Of a stretch of DNA of 34,354 nucleotides, positions 24,371 to 31,562 are shown in pieces. The stretch spans positions 1 to 34,354 of the forward strand of contig CAZDHT010000024.1 in NCBI GenBank assembly GCA_964505325.1, written 5' to 3'. A model generated the notes under the pieces. The model ran no database searches and was not told the origin of the DNA. It saw only the letters and a program-made list of their open reading frames with translations. Source of the stretch: CAZDHT01 sp964505325 (GTDB lineage Bacteria; Planctomycetota; PUPC01). The number at the start of each line of letters is the position of its first letter. Position 1 is the first letter of the stretch. The position numbers and the translations under genes are program-made.

Positions 24371-25435
24371 ATGGGACTGAGCGACTTCTCAATCGGAAGC
24401 GGAGTCTCGTCAAAGGAGGTGATGTTCTTCACCTGCCAGTTGTCGATCATGCTGGAAACCGGGACCAACCTGACGACCAGCCTGGCGGCCATCGCTAATC
24501 AGTGCACCAATCCGCGGCTCAAAAGGACGATACAAGAGATACTTCTGGACGTAACCGGCGGAAAAACGTTCTCGTCGGCCCTCGCCCGGCATCCGAAGGT
24601 GTTCTCCAAAGTGTTCGTCTCGATGGTCCGAGCCGGCGAACTGGGCGGATTTCTTACAGAAATGCTAAACCGATTGCACGAATTTCAGAAACTAAAACAA
24701 GAGATTCGCTCGAAGATAGCGACAGCACTGGCCTACCCCACGGTGTTGGCCACGATGTCGCTGGGCGTTGTCATCTTTATGGTGGCCTATGTGCTGCCCC
24801 GGATGACCTCGGTATTCAAGGGCAAGGAAGACATCCTGCCGACGATTACCAAGGTCGTCCTGGGGGTCAGCCATGGGTTTGTGACGTGGTGGCCGGCGAT
24901 TGTGGGTGGCCTGCTGGGGCTGGTGATCGCCCTTGTGGCCTGGCACCACACGGCCGAGGGTCGGCGAATGTTCGACCGGTTGAAGGTGTCGCTGCCGCTG
25001 ATCGGGCCGCTGTCCCGGCTCCTGTATTCGTCGCGCCTGCTTCGCACCATGGGCGTGATGCTGGAAAGCGGCATCCCGCTGCTGGATGGCGTGGAGGTGA
25101 CGCGTGGGACCGTCGGGAACATGGAGTATGTGTCGTTCCTGGGCGACGTCGCGGATAAGGTGCGGCAGGGCAAGACACTGTCCGAGCCGTTCTCCCGAAG
25201 CCCGCTGTTCACGCCGATCGTCAAGCAGATGGTCTCCACCGCGGAGGCCACCGGCTCGACCGGGATGGTGATGTTGAAGATGGCGGACTACTTCGAGGAA
25301 GAGATGACCGTGAAGTTGAGGGCGCTGACGGCGCTGCTGGAGCCGGCCATCGTGGTCGCGATGGGCGTGGTGGTCGGCACGATTGCGATGGCGCTGTTCC
25401 TGCCCCTGTTCAAGTTGTCGAGCGCTGTCGGGTAA
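24371..25435 (+). CDS. pilC: Type IV pilus / type II secretion inner-membrane platform protein
   Basis: A 354-residue polytopic platform protein that couples the ATPase to the pilin fibre. Two GspF domains are visible: about 17-140 (FTCQLSIMLETGTNL, FVSMVRAGELGGFL) and about 215-340 (LLRTMGVMLESGIPLLDGVE, FTPIVKQMVSTAEATGS). Membrane helices lie at about 123-144, 173-193 and 322-345. At 354 residues it is slightly short for the family because of a short N-terminus, otherwise normal. It is the first gene behind the sigma54 promoter. CGGAG lies close to the ATG. Confidence 0.92.
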   Translation: MGLSDFSIGSGVSSKEVMFFTCQLSIMLETGTNLTTSLAAIANQCTNPRLKRTIQEILLDVTGGKTFSSALARHPKVFSKVFVSMVRAGELGGFLTEMLNRLHEFQKLKQEIRSKIATALAYPTVLATMSLGVVIFMVAYVLPRMTSVFKGKEDILPTITKVVLGVSHGFVTWWPAIVGGLLGLVIALVAWHHTAEGRRMFDRLKVSLPLIGPLSRLLYSSRLLRTMGVMLESGIPLLDGVEVTRGTVGNMEYVSFLGDVADKVRQGKTLSEPFSRSPLFTPIVKQMVSTAEATGSTGMVMLKMADYFEEEMTVKLRALTALLEPAIVVAMGVVVGTIAMALFLPLFKLSSAVG

Positions 25436-25467
25436 GAAGCCCGCGGCCTCTGGGAAAGGATGAAACC

Positions 25468-25611
25468 ATGGATAAGTTGCTCCGACGCCGACGAAAGGAG
25501 GTGAGAAGGATCGAGGGCGCAAGGTACGTTGGGTGTGGTGGCCCTGTGTGGGGCCGCCCGGCGGGGAGCACGGAAGTCACCATCTTGGATTTGTGCGGAA
25601 AAGGAGGCTAG
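25468..25611 (+). CDS. Small Arg-rich ORF upstream of the first pilin gene
   Basis: A 47-residue frame starting with ATG 25468, seven bases after AAAGGA (25455-25460), and ending in TAG 25609-25611, two bases before the pilin ATG at 25614. The N-terminus is strongly basic (MDKLLRRRRKEVRR) and the peptide is otherwise unlike any family I know. The end-to-start geometry suggests translational coupling or a leader peptide. A perfect AAAGGAGGTGA (25494-25504) lies inside it without a usable start 5-10 bases downstream, and a hairpin GTGGCCC-tgtgtg-GGGCCGC (25538-25557) follows. It could be an untranslated leader. Confidence 0.35.
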   Translation: MDKLLRRRRKEVRRIEGARYVGCGGPVWGRPAGSTEVTILDLCGKGG

Positions 25612-25613
25612 CT

Positions 25614-26150
25614 ATGAGGGCCGTGAAGCGAAAGGCTTTCACGCTGGTCGAACTGCTGGTGGTCATCATAATCATCGGCATATTGGCTGCCGTGGCTATC
25701 CCGCAGTTCGGCGACAGCTCGCTGGAAGCCAAGAGATCAGCGATGAAAGAGAACCTCAGAACCATGAGGTCGACGATCGAGAAGTACCACATCGATCACA
25801 ACTCGGTGTATCCGGGTGTCGTCAAGACTCACAAGGCGACGGCGGCAGGAAGCGCCGCGGCGCACACCGACGCGGCGGACGCGTTCGCGAAGCAGCTCAC
25901 CTGCTACTCGGACGTCTACGGCAACACCTGCGCGGAGAAGAACGACAGTTTTCCGCTGGCGCCGTACATCAAGAGGAAGATCCCGGACAACCCGCTGCCG
26001 GCCAGCGGGGCCGCCAGCGCGCCGGATTCGGTTAACGTCACGACGGATACGGTTCCGCTGACCGTGGACGGTACGCCAACCACCGGGTGGAAGGTCAGTT
26101 CTGAGACCGGAGAAATCATCGCGAACCACCCCGACTACGGTTCGGATTAG
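25614..26150 (+). CDS. Type IV pilin / pseudopilin, first of three paralogues
   Basis: A 178-residue prepilin. ATG 25614 with AAAAGGAGG upstream is chosen over an in-frame start at 25533, because it leaves a normal 8-residue leader. Cleavage is expected at RKA|FTLVELLVV, with Ala instead of the usual Gly at -1. Glu5 is present and the hydrophobic helix is followed by AAVAIPQFGDSS. The globular part has YPGVV, a Cys pair (TCYSDVYGNTC), IPDNPLP and TGWKVSSETGEIIAN. The last block resembles the Ca-binding-loop region of GspG-type major pseudopilins. The strong ribosome site and first position among the pilins make it the likely major subunit. Confidence 0.9.
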   Translation: MRAVKRKAFTLVELLVVIIIIGILAAVAIPQFGDSSLEAKRSAMKENLRTMRSTIEKYHIDHNSVYPGVVKTHKATAAGSAAAHTDAADAFAKQLTCYSDVYGNTCAEKNDSFPLAPYIKRKIPDNPLPASGAASAPDSVNVTTDTVPLTVDGTPTTGWKVSSETGEIIANHPDYGSD

Positions 26151-26172
26151 TCGTACGTTCGCGTGATCTGAG

Positions 26173-26206
26173 CGGAGCCGGCCTGCCCCGTAATCGGCCG
26201 GCTCCG
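26173..26206 (+). terminator. Strong stem-loop after the first pilin gene
   Basis: CGGAGCCGGCC (26173-26183) pairs perfectly over 11 bases with GGCCGGCTCCG (26196-26206) around a 12-base loop. It lies about 20 bases after the pilin stop, with no T-run. It may be a partial terminator or a 3' stabiliser that raises the first pilin over the distal genes, as seen after major pilin genes elsewhere. Confidence 0.45.
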
Positions 26207-26297
26207 GGTCTCCGGGTGGCTGGAAGAAACGTCTCCAGAGGGGGACAGCGTGCGCTCTAGAAAGGGCGCCGTTTGCTCGTTTGGAGCGGCGAAACGC

Positions 26298-26843
26298 ATG
26301 ATGGACCGGAAAAGCCACGGGCGCCGAGCGTTCACCCTGGTCGAACTCCTGATCGTCATCACGATCATCGGGATTCTGGCCGCCGTGGCCATCCCGCAGT
26401 TCACCGAGTCGTCCGTCGACGCCAAGATCGCCGCGCTCGATCAGAACCTGGCCTGCCTTCGCAGTGCCATCGACGTGTACCAGTACCAACACTCTAACGT
26501 CTACCCAGGCGTGGTCAAGACACACAAGACGACCGCCGCGGGGTCGGCGGCCGCGCACGCCAGCGCGGCCGAGGCGTTCGTCAAGCAGCTCACGGCGTAC
26601 TCGGACGCCGTAGGCAACACCTGCGACGAGAAGAGCGCCGGCTTCCCTTACGGCCCCTACATCAGGCAAAGGATCCCGGACAACCCGCTGCCCGCTGTGG
26701 GCGCCGCGGGCGATCCGGACAGCGTCAACGTCACGACGGACACGACTCCGCTCTCCGCTGACGGCTCCCCTACCACCGGCTGGAAACTCAGCAGTGAGAC
26801 GGGCGAGATCATCGCGAACAGCGCCGAACACGCATCGAGATAG
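26298..26843 (+). CDS. Type IV pilin / pseudopilin, second paralogue
   Basis: A prepilin of 181 residues from ATG 26298 (next ATG 26301). An alternative GTG at 26250 has a better ribosome site (AGAGGGGG six bases upstream) but would give a 27-residue leader. Cleavage is expected at GRRA|FTLVELLIV, again with Ala at -1, and Glu5 is present. It is closely similar to the previous product along its whole length (NVYPGVVKTHK, AAGSAAAH, NTCDEK, IPDNPLP, TGWKLSSETGEIIAN), so the two arose by tandem duplication. Its two cysteines lie in NLACLRS and NTCDEK, which differs from the pair in the first paralogue. Confidence 0.88.
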   Translation: MMDRKSHGRRAFTLVELLIVITIIGILAAVAIPQFTESSVDAKIAALDQNLACLRSAIDVYQYQHSNVYPGVVKTHKTTAAGSAAAHASAAEAFVKQLTAYSDAVGNTCDEKSAGFPYGPYIRQRIPDNPLPAVGAAGDPDSVNVTTDTTPLSADGSPTTGWKLSSETGEIIANSAEHASR

Positions 26844-26857
26844 GCCAAGGTTGAAAA

Positions 26858-27481
26858 ATGGAGGCACGTAGGCAGAGATGCCCGCCGCACGGCGTCGCGC
26901 CCGGCCGGGCGCGTATGACCGACATCGGCGCCGGCCCGCATCAAAGTCGTACCCGATCGTTCACCCTGGTGGAGCTTCTCATCGTGATCCTCATCATCGG
27001 GATCCTCGCCGCCGTCGCCATTCCACAGTTCGGCGACAGTTCAACGGAGGCGAAGATCGCCGCGCTCGACCAGAACCTCGCCGTCGTCCGAAAGGCCATC
27101 CAGATCTACCACCAGCAGCACAACGGCTGCTACCCAGGCCGGGTCGTCGCCACCCACGAGCTGATCGCGCTGCCCCTGGGAACGAAGGTGGTGCACGTGG
27201 ACGTGCTGGATGCGTTCACCAAACAATTGACGTGCTACTCGAACGCGAACGGCCATACCAGCGCGAAGAAGCACCCGGATTTTCCGTTCGGCCCGTATCT
27301 TCGCAAGGGAATGCCTGAGAACCCCCTGCCGGCCGACACGGCCGCCGGCGCCGCCGCGAGCGTCACGGTCGTGGCCGATACCCGCCCGCTGAAGGCGGAC
27401 AACTCGCCGGCGACCGGGTGGAAGACCAGCTACGAAACGGGAGAGTTCATTGCGAACCATCCCGATTACGAATCGAGGTGA
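26858..27481 (+). CDS. Type IV pilin / pseudopilin, third paralogue
   Basis: A prepilin of 207 residues from ATG 26858, with AAGG about 8 bases upstream. An internal ATG at 26915 lacks a ribosome site. Cleavage is expected at RTRS|FTLVELLIV, with Ser at -1, after a 34-residue leader that is long for this family. The mature part follows the paralogue pattern (CYPGRVV, KQLTCYS, FPFGPYLRKGMPENPLP, TGWKTSYETGEFIAN) but is the most divergent of the three. It has a unique segment HELIALPLGTKVVHVD where the others have TTAAGSAAAH. Its two cysteines are again placed differently (NGCYPG and LTCYS). Confidence 0.86.
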   Translation: MEARRQRCPPHGVAPGRARMTDIGAGPHQSRTRSFTLVELLIVILIIGILAAVAIPQFGDSSTEAKIAALDQNLAVVRKAIQIYHQQHNGCYPGRVVATHELIALPLGTKVVHVDVLDAFTKQLTCYSNANGHTSAKKHPDFPFGPYLRKGMPENPLPADTAAGAAASVTVVADTRPLKADNSPATGWKTSYETGEFIANHPDYESR

Positions 27482-27486
27482 ACGAC

Positions 27487-27526
27487 GCATGGGTGCGCGG
27501 GAGCATGCGAGCATGGGAGCGCGGGA
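27487..27526 (+). repeat. Tandem 8-base repeat GCATGGGN spanning the start of the GspH-like gene
   Basis: Five units: GCATGGGT, GCGCGGGA, GCATGCGA, GCATGGGA, GCGCGGGA. The chosen start codon (27489) lies in the first unit. Three units make 24 bases, so the translation shows an 8-residue periodicity (MGAREHAS then MGAREHRD). It is the same repeat family as at 30823-30908. Confidence 0.8.
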
Positions 27527-28067
27527 GCACAGGGACAGCGGCGCGCTCCGACGCCGAGGCACTCGGGCCTCGAGGCGGGCCTTCACTTTGGTCGAGTTCC
27601 TCATCGTGGTCTTGATTGTGTCCACCATCGCCGCGACCGCGCTGCCGGCCCTGTCCGCCGCGATGGAGAGCATGAAGGCCTCGGCCCTCGCCCGCGAGAT
27701 CGCTACCGACCTGCGCTACGCCCAGATGCTCGCCGTCAAGACGGGCGTCCGCCATCGCGTCTCATTCTGGACCGAGGGCCAAGCCTACGCCGTCCGCTAC
27801 GAGAACGGGAGCAGTTGGGACCTGTGTACGCATCCCATCACCAAGAAGGACTGGCAGCGCCAACTGGACCAGCACAGCCGCTACGGCGGCCTCACCTTGA
27901 TCGCCGCCAAATTCGGCTCCGGCGAATACCTCTATTGGGACACGCTGGGCTCGCCGGAGGCCGGCGGGTACGTGACGTTTACCCTGGGCAAGTCGACGCG
28001 GACTTTGTGGGTCGAGCCGCTCTCCGGCCGCGTGCGCGTCGAGACGACCGCGCCGCCAGATGACTGA
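27489..28067 (+). CDS. GspH/FimT-type minor pseudopilin
   Basis: A 192-residue prepilin. ATG 27489 follows GAGGTGA by six bases; an upstream GTG at 27450 would lie inside the previous gene. The leader of 31 residues is largely encoded by the octamer repeat. Cleavage is expected at SRRA|FTLVEFLIV. After the hydrophobic helix comes SALAREIATDLRYAQMLAVKTG, the pattern of GspH/FimT (helix followed by RYAQ..A), then short strands with HRVSFW, AYAVRYENG and VTFTLGKSTRTLWVEPLSGRVRVE. In type II secretion and type IV pili, GspH/FimT belongs to the minor pilin set that primes fibre assembly. Confidence 0.82.
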   Translation: MGAREHASMGAREHRDSGALRRRGTRASRRAFTLVEFLIVVLIVSTIAATALPALSAAMESMKASALAREIATDLRYAQMLAVKTGVRHRVSFWTEGQAYAVRYENGSSWDLCTHPITKKDWQRQLDQHSRYGGLTLIAAKFGSGEYLYWDTLGSPEAGGYVTFTLGKSTRTLWVEPLSGRVRVETTAPPDD

Positions 28068-28084
28068 CGGGCAGGAGTGACCGA

Positions 28085-29152
28085 GTGTACGGCGGCAGGA
28101 CGAGAAAGACCGGCTTCACCCTGATCGAGATCCTGGTGGTGGTGGCCATCTCGGGCGTAATCGTCCTCGCCCTTTCCACGTTCGTCGGCTCCAGCCTGCA
28201 CACCACCGAGGTGCTCCAGGAGTACAACCAGTCCGAGCAGACGGCCCGCGTGGCCCTGACCCGCATCGCCCGCGAGGCGTCGCTCGCCAAAAGCTTCAGC
28301 ATCGTCCAGAGCCAGCGGCTCAAGTTCATCTGTCCCGACATCACCGGCGACGGCGAGGACGACGAAGTGGAGTATCGTTACTACGTGGCCACCGACGTGC
28401 TGAAGCGCACCCTCAACGGCACGGCCGAGGTCTTCGCCACGGACGTCACGGACTTCTCTTTCGCCTACGAGTATGAGACGGAGACAAAGGTCAGTATCGC
28501 CGCGCCCGGAGAGAGCATCTCGTTCGTCCTCGGCAGCTTTGATGGGGTGGGGTACGACTTGGAGGACTACGATCGGCTCGACCTGTGGGGTCGATGGCTG
28601 GGTCAGTACTTCCTGAACACGACGGAAGTGCCCTCGGTGGAGTCCGTGACGATCCGCGCCAGACGACGCACCGACGTCGCGCCCGCCGTGGACACGGTGG
28701 TCTTCCTGCATAACGCCTCCCACAAGACCCTGGCTTCCGGGAGGCTCGAGCGCCATCGCCTGACCACCTCGTACCAGGATCTCATCGTGCCCCTGACGTG
28801 GCTGGCCGGCGAGGACACGACCATGCAGCCGGACACCATCTACCACTTCCACGTCATGGCGGACGGGGGCAGCAGTCAGTACGCGGGCAGCATCAGCATC
28901 GTGGAGTTAGGTTCCGCCGGCCCCGCGCTCCCGAGCGGCTGCGGCCTGGGGTGGAACTGGCTTGGCTTGGGCATCAACCCGTCACAGTATCGGTCCATGT
29001 TCTACTCCGTCCGAGGCAGTTTGCCCGTGACTGTCCCCACGCGCAATGAGGTCCCCGTTTCCATCCTCAAGAAGATGAAGGCGACCATCGAGGTCACTGA
29101 AGGCGAGCACGCCGCCGAGCACTCAAGAACGTGGAAGGTGCTCAACCAGTGA
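28085..29152 (+). CDS. GspJ/PilW-type minor pseudopilin
   Basis: A 355-residue prepilin. GTG 28085 has AGGAG eight bases upstream. The leader MYGGRTRKTG is short, and cleavage at TG|FTLIEILVVV is canonical, the only member here with Gly at -1 and FTLIE. The helix is followed by QSEQTARVALTRIAREASLAKS, which matches the PilW/GspJ arrangement where a long helix precedes a large beta-rich domain. It includes an acidic stretch DITGDGEDDEVEYRYYV. It is larger than typical GspJ, with an extra domain in the C-terminal half. The stop overlaps the next start (GTGA). Confidence 0.8.
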   Translation: MYGGRTRKTGFTLIEILVVVAISGVIVLALSTFVGSSLHTTEVLQEYNQSEQTARVALTRIAREASLAKSFSIVQSQRLKFICPDITGDGEDDEVEYRYYVATDVLKRTLNGTAEVFATDVTDFSFAYEYETETKVSIAAPGESISFVLGSFDGVGYDLEDYDRLDLWGRWLGQYFLNTTEVPSVESVTIRARRRTDVAPAVDTVVFLHNASHKTLASGRLERHRLTTSYQDLIVPLTWLAGEDTTMQPDTIYHFHVMADGGSSQYAGSISIVELGSAGPALPSGCGLGWNWLGLGINPSQYRSMFYSVRGSLPVTVPTRNEVPVSILKKMKATIEVTEGEHAAEHSRTWKVLNQ

Positions 29153-30085
29153 ACCGATTTCGGATTGCGGATTTCGGAATGGGGATTGGGGCCGCGCGTC
29201 GGGTCCACGGCACGCGGTTGACGTTCCGCCCGCAACCCGCACTCCGCACTCCGCGATTCGCAATCCGCAATCCGCAATCCGCAATCCGCAATCGACAGTC
29301 GGGCATGATCTTCGTGGCGGCGCTCATCCTGCTGGCCGGGATGACCGTGGTGATCGTCGCGCTGGCGCATGAGGTCTCTCTGGACCTCAACATGTCAGCC
29401 AACCTGGTCGAGGCGGATCAGGCCCTCGAAATCGCGAAGGTAGGGGTCGACGCCGTGGTGTACGCGGCCAAGACGTATCCGAACTGGCGCGCGACCTTCA
29501 CCAGCGGGACCTGGTATGCGTGCTTGGCTCTGGGTGGCGGTACGGTCACGGTCTCCGTAATCGACGACGACGGCGACCTGGCCGACTGCCCCATCGATTC
29601 GGTCACGGTCAAGTCGGTCGCCACGTACCGAGGCTGCACCCGGACGATTACCGCCACGCTAAAGCCAACCGTGCATGAGTCGATGAGATACGTTGCCCAC
29701 GCATGGAAAGATGGAGCTCTGGGAGTCGGCAAAATCGAAATCGGCGGCGCACTCCGCCTCTACGGCGACCTCCGCGCGGACGGCAGCGTCACGCTGGCGT
29801 ACCCTGCGCCGGATTTCCGGGGCGACATCTACGCCGTGAAGCCGGACAGTTGTGCCGCCGGATTGGACGACGACGATACAGACATTATCGCGGTCACCGA
29901 CACCCCCGGCCCCCCACCGGTGGACATCGCCTGGCTGATCGGTCGCGCCTCGACGCTCAGCCCGCCCGCGGTGATGCGGATGCGCTTCGCCAAGGCGTCA
30001 CTCCTTTCCCAGCCCTCGGGCGGCGAACCCCCCTGCCGACAACGACGGCAGCCACTCGCGGGCCGCCTCCGACGGAGTGGCCGAG
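29149..30085 (+). CDS. PilX/GspK-like minor pilin, 5' part, cut by an assembly gap
   Basis: GTG 29149 overlaps the previous stop. A 52-residue leader, much of it encoded by heptamer repeats, ends QSG|MIFVAALILLAGMTVVIVALA. The predicted mature N-terminus has Ala instead of Glu at position 5. GspK tip pseudopilins also lack Glu5, and the following NLVEADQALEIAKVGVDAVVYAAK fits the PilX_N/GspK helix. Then come GGGTVTVSVIDDDGDLADCPID and short repeats rich in Asp. Reading becomes doubtful from about 29990 (after MRMRFAKA), where sequence rich in small palindromes runs into the ten N bases. The continuation after the gap is in another frame, so the true length of missing sequence is unknown. Confidence 0.65.
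29162..29294 (+). repeat. Inverted heptamer repeats inside the PilX-like leader
   Basis: Left arm: four degenerate units GGATTGC, GGATTTC, GGAATGG, GGATTGG (29162-29189). Right arm: CAATCCG four times without error (29261-29288), then CAATCG. The arms are complementary (CGGATTG against CAATCCG), so the element can fold around a 70-base loop. All of it is translated, giving IRNPQSAIRNRQ before the cleavage site. Repeats of this wording occur as dispersed intergenic elements in many uncultivated bacteria; that statement is from memory. Confidence 0.8.
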
Positions 30086-30095
30086 NNNNNNNNNN
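30086..30095. other. Assembly gap (ten N)
   Basis: Ten unresolved bases inside the PilX-like gene. The sequence just before it (about 30007-30085) contains several small palindromes, such as CTGCCG-acaacga-CGGCAG and CTCCG-a-CGGAG, which suggests that assembly broke at a repeat. The gap size is a placeholder. Confidence 0.95.
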
Positions 30096-30097
30096 GC

Positions 30098-30655
30098 GAA
30101 GAATACCAGATCACCGACCAGGTCATCTCGGCCGCGAGCAACCCCTACGGCTTTGCCAACGCGAACGGTATCTACCATATTGACGCAAACAGGTTGAATC
30201 TTCGATTCACCCGCTGCTACATCCGGGGCACCCTGGTGATCACTGAGGCCAAGAACATCACCTTCGACAAGGCCGTAGTGCACGCCCCCGCGGAAGCGTA
30301 CTATCCCGCCCTGGTCTTCGACACCAACAGTGGCACCGCCGAGTGCTTCTACCAACTCGACGAGAACCTGTCCGAGGTCGCGAGCAACGTTGACTTCAAC
30401 GGCGACGGCGACAAGACCGACAAATTCACTTCGTCCGTGAGCGGGGTCGTTTTCGGCGGTAGGCGGATCTCCGGTTTTCAGGCGATCGGCGGCACGAACA
30501 TTGTGAGGTTCAAGGGCGCGTTGGTGAGCCAGATCGTCCGCCTGATCGGGTCCGGCTGCATCTTCGAGCAGGACCCCAGCCTCGCGACCAACCTGGTGAA
30601 CGGGTTCCAGGGCATCGGGCTGAAGCTGGTCAAGGGCTCGATCAAGGTCAAGTAA
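30098..30655 (+). CDS. Probable 3' part of the PilX/GspK-like gene
   Basis: 185 codons open from the gap to TAA 30653-30655, beginning EEYQITDQVISAAS. The product is rich in beta-strand-like segments (YIRGTLVITEAKNITFDKAVVHAP, SVSGVVFGGRRISGFQ, NIVRFKGALVSQIVRLIGSG), resembling the bactofilin-like or beta-helical C-terminal half of PilX-type proteins that report GIIYVEG-like repeats. No start or leader is visible, and its frame differs from the 5' part by one base relative to the N run. It is most likely the same gene, with the phase set by the unknown gap length. A separate gene cannot be excluded. Confidence 0.6.
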   Translation, partial: EEYQITDQVISAASNPYGFANANGIYHIDANRLNLRFTRCYIRGTLVITEAKNITFDKAVVHAPAEAYYPALVFDTNSGTAECFYQLDENLSEVASNVDFNGDGDKTDKFTSSVSGVVFGGRRISGFQAIGGTNIVRFKGALVSQIVRLIGSGCIFEQDPSLATNLVNGFQGIGLKLVKGSIKVK

Positions 30656-30665
30656 GGAGAGACAG

Positions 30666-30812
30666 ATGGGCACACGGGCAATTCGGACCGTCAGGCAACG
30701 AACCAGGGACAAACGACCGGCGCTCCCGTTCCTGGCCTCCAGGCGGCGGCGCACCCGCGGCCATGCGATGCCGTTCCTGAACGGCAACGGGTCGCGGCGT
30801 TCGCGAGGATAA
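30666..30812 (+). CDS. Small Arg-rich ORF upstream of the PilV-like gene
   Basis: A 48-residue frame starting at ATG 30666 with a near-perfect AAGGAGA five bases upstream, and ending four bases before the GTG of the next prepilin gene (30817). The peptide is very basic (13 Arg, including RRRRTRG) and not recognised. It contains a perfect hairpin GCCGTTC-ct-GAACGGC (30770-30785). Its position and composition parallel the small ORF at 25468. It may be a leader peptide or a repeat-derived spacer that carries a ribosome site by chance. Confidence 0.3.
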   Translation: MGTRAIRTVRQRTRDKRPALPFLASRRRRTRGHAMPFLNGNGSRRSRG

Positions 30813-30816
30813 GCAC

Positions 30817-31425
30817 GTGAAAGCATGGGAGCATGGGTGCATGGGCGCATGGGTGCAGTGGATGTTGCGCACCTTCCCCCGTGCGCCCACGCCCCCATGC
30901 CCCCATGCCGTCTTCCGCCGGCGCGCCCGCGCCTTCACCCTCGTCGAGGTCGTTCTGACCATACTCATCGTCGGCGTGGGGCTGGTGGCCACGATGCGGG
31001 CGATGCCAATCATCATGCAGGTGTCCAAGGCGTCGCAACACGCCCTGGTCTCGCAGCGCCTGGCCAGCGACCTCCTCGCCGAGATCGCCCTCCTCCCGTT
31101 CGAAGACCCAGACGGCGAGCCGGCGTTCGGCCCAGAAGTGGACGAGAGCAAGGAGACTCGGGCCGATTTTGACGATATCGACGACTATGACCAGTGGAAG
31201 GCGGCCCCGCCACAGAAGAAGGACGGAAGCACCGAGCCCGGCTGCTCGGAATACACCAGAGCGGTAAGTGTTGCATCAGTCACAGTTTGGAACTTCACAC
31301 AGGTTGTTCAGCCCGGCTCTTCCGATGCAAAGCTCGTCACGATCACCGTCACCCGGGCGGGCACGGCGCCGGTCACCGTCGCCACCGTGCGGCTCAAGGG
31401 CGCCAACCGCGAAGACCTCGAATAA
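30817..31425 (+). CDS. PilV/GspI-type minor pseudopilin
   Basis: A 202-residue prepilin. GTG 30817 follows GAGG by about 8 bases, and no start exists between the repeat and the pilin helix, so the repeat must be translated. The leader is 39 residues (MKAWEHGCMGAWVQW ... FRRRARA), with cleavage at RARA|FTLVEVVLT. The helix ends GVGLVATMRAMPIIMQ and is followed by HALVSQRLASDLLAEIALLPF, the classic PilV/GspI motif (A...A..LA...L..I..LPF). The globular part is small and acidic. It completes the minor pilin set. Confidence 0.82.
   Translation: MKAWEHGCMGAWVQWMLRTFPRAPTPPCPHAVFRRRARAFTLVEVVLTILIVGVGLVATMRAMPIIMQVSKASQHALVSQRLASDLLAEIALLPFEDPDGEPAFGPEVDESKETRADFDDIDDYDQWKAAPPQKKDGSTEPGCSEYTRAVSVASVTVWNFTQVVQPGSSDAKLVTITVTRAGTAPVTVATVRLKGANREDLE
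30823..30908 (+). repeat. Inverted octamer repeats inside the PilV-like leader
   Basis: Left arm: GCATGGGA, GCATGGGT, GCATGGGC, GCATGGGT (30823-30854) then GCA. Right arm: GCCCACGC then CCCCATGC twice (30885-30908). The arms are complementary (GCATGGG against CCCATGC) around a loop of about 30 bases. The element is fully translated. It is the same octamer family as at 27487-27526, 3.3 kb away. Confidence 0.8.
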
Positions 31426-31502
31426 GGCCGGCCCAGAAGAACTCCCCCCCACCAACACAGCATAAACCCGCCGCCTCACCTGCCGATACTGTCCCTGGTT
31501 CC

Positions 31503-31523
31503 AGAGCGCGCCGCGGGCGCTCT
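31503..31523 (+). other. Hairpin in the gap before the PilM gene
   Basis: AGAGCGC pairs with GCGCTCT around GCCGCGG. It lies in the 137-base gap between the PilV-like gene and PilM. There is no T-run and its function is unclear; it could be an attenuator or processing site between the pilin genes and the platform genes. Confidence 0.3.
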
Positions 31524-31562
31524 GTGCGCAGCAAACGATCACCGCGGACGGGCGCAAGAGCA

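Noticed and set aside
30823..30908. Repeat arrays at 27487, 29261 and 30823 as CRISPR
   Set aside because: Units are only 7-8 bases, directly adjacent without spacers, and no cas genes are present.
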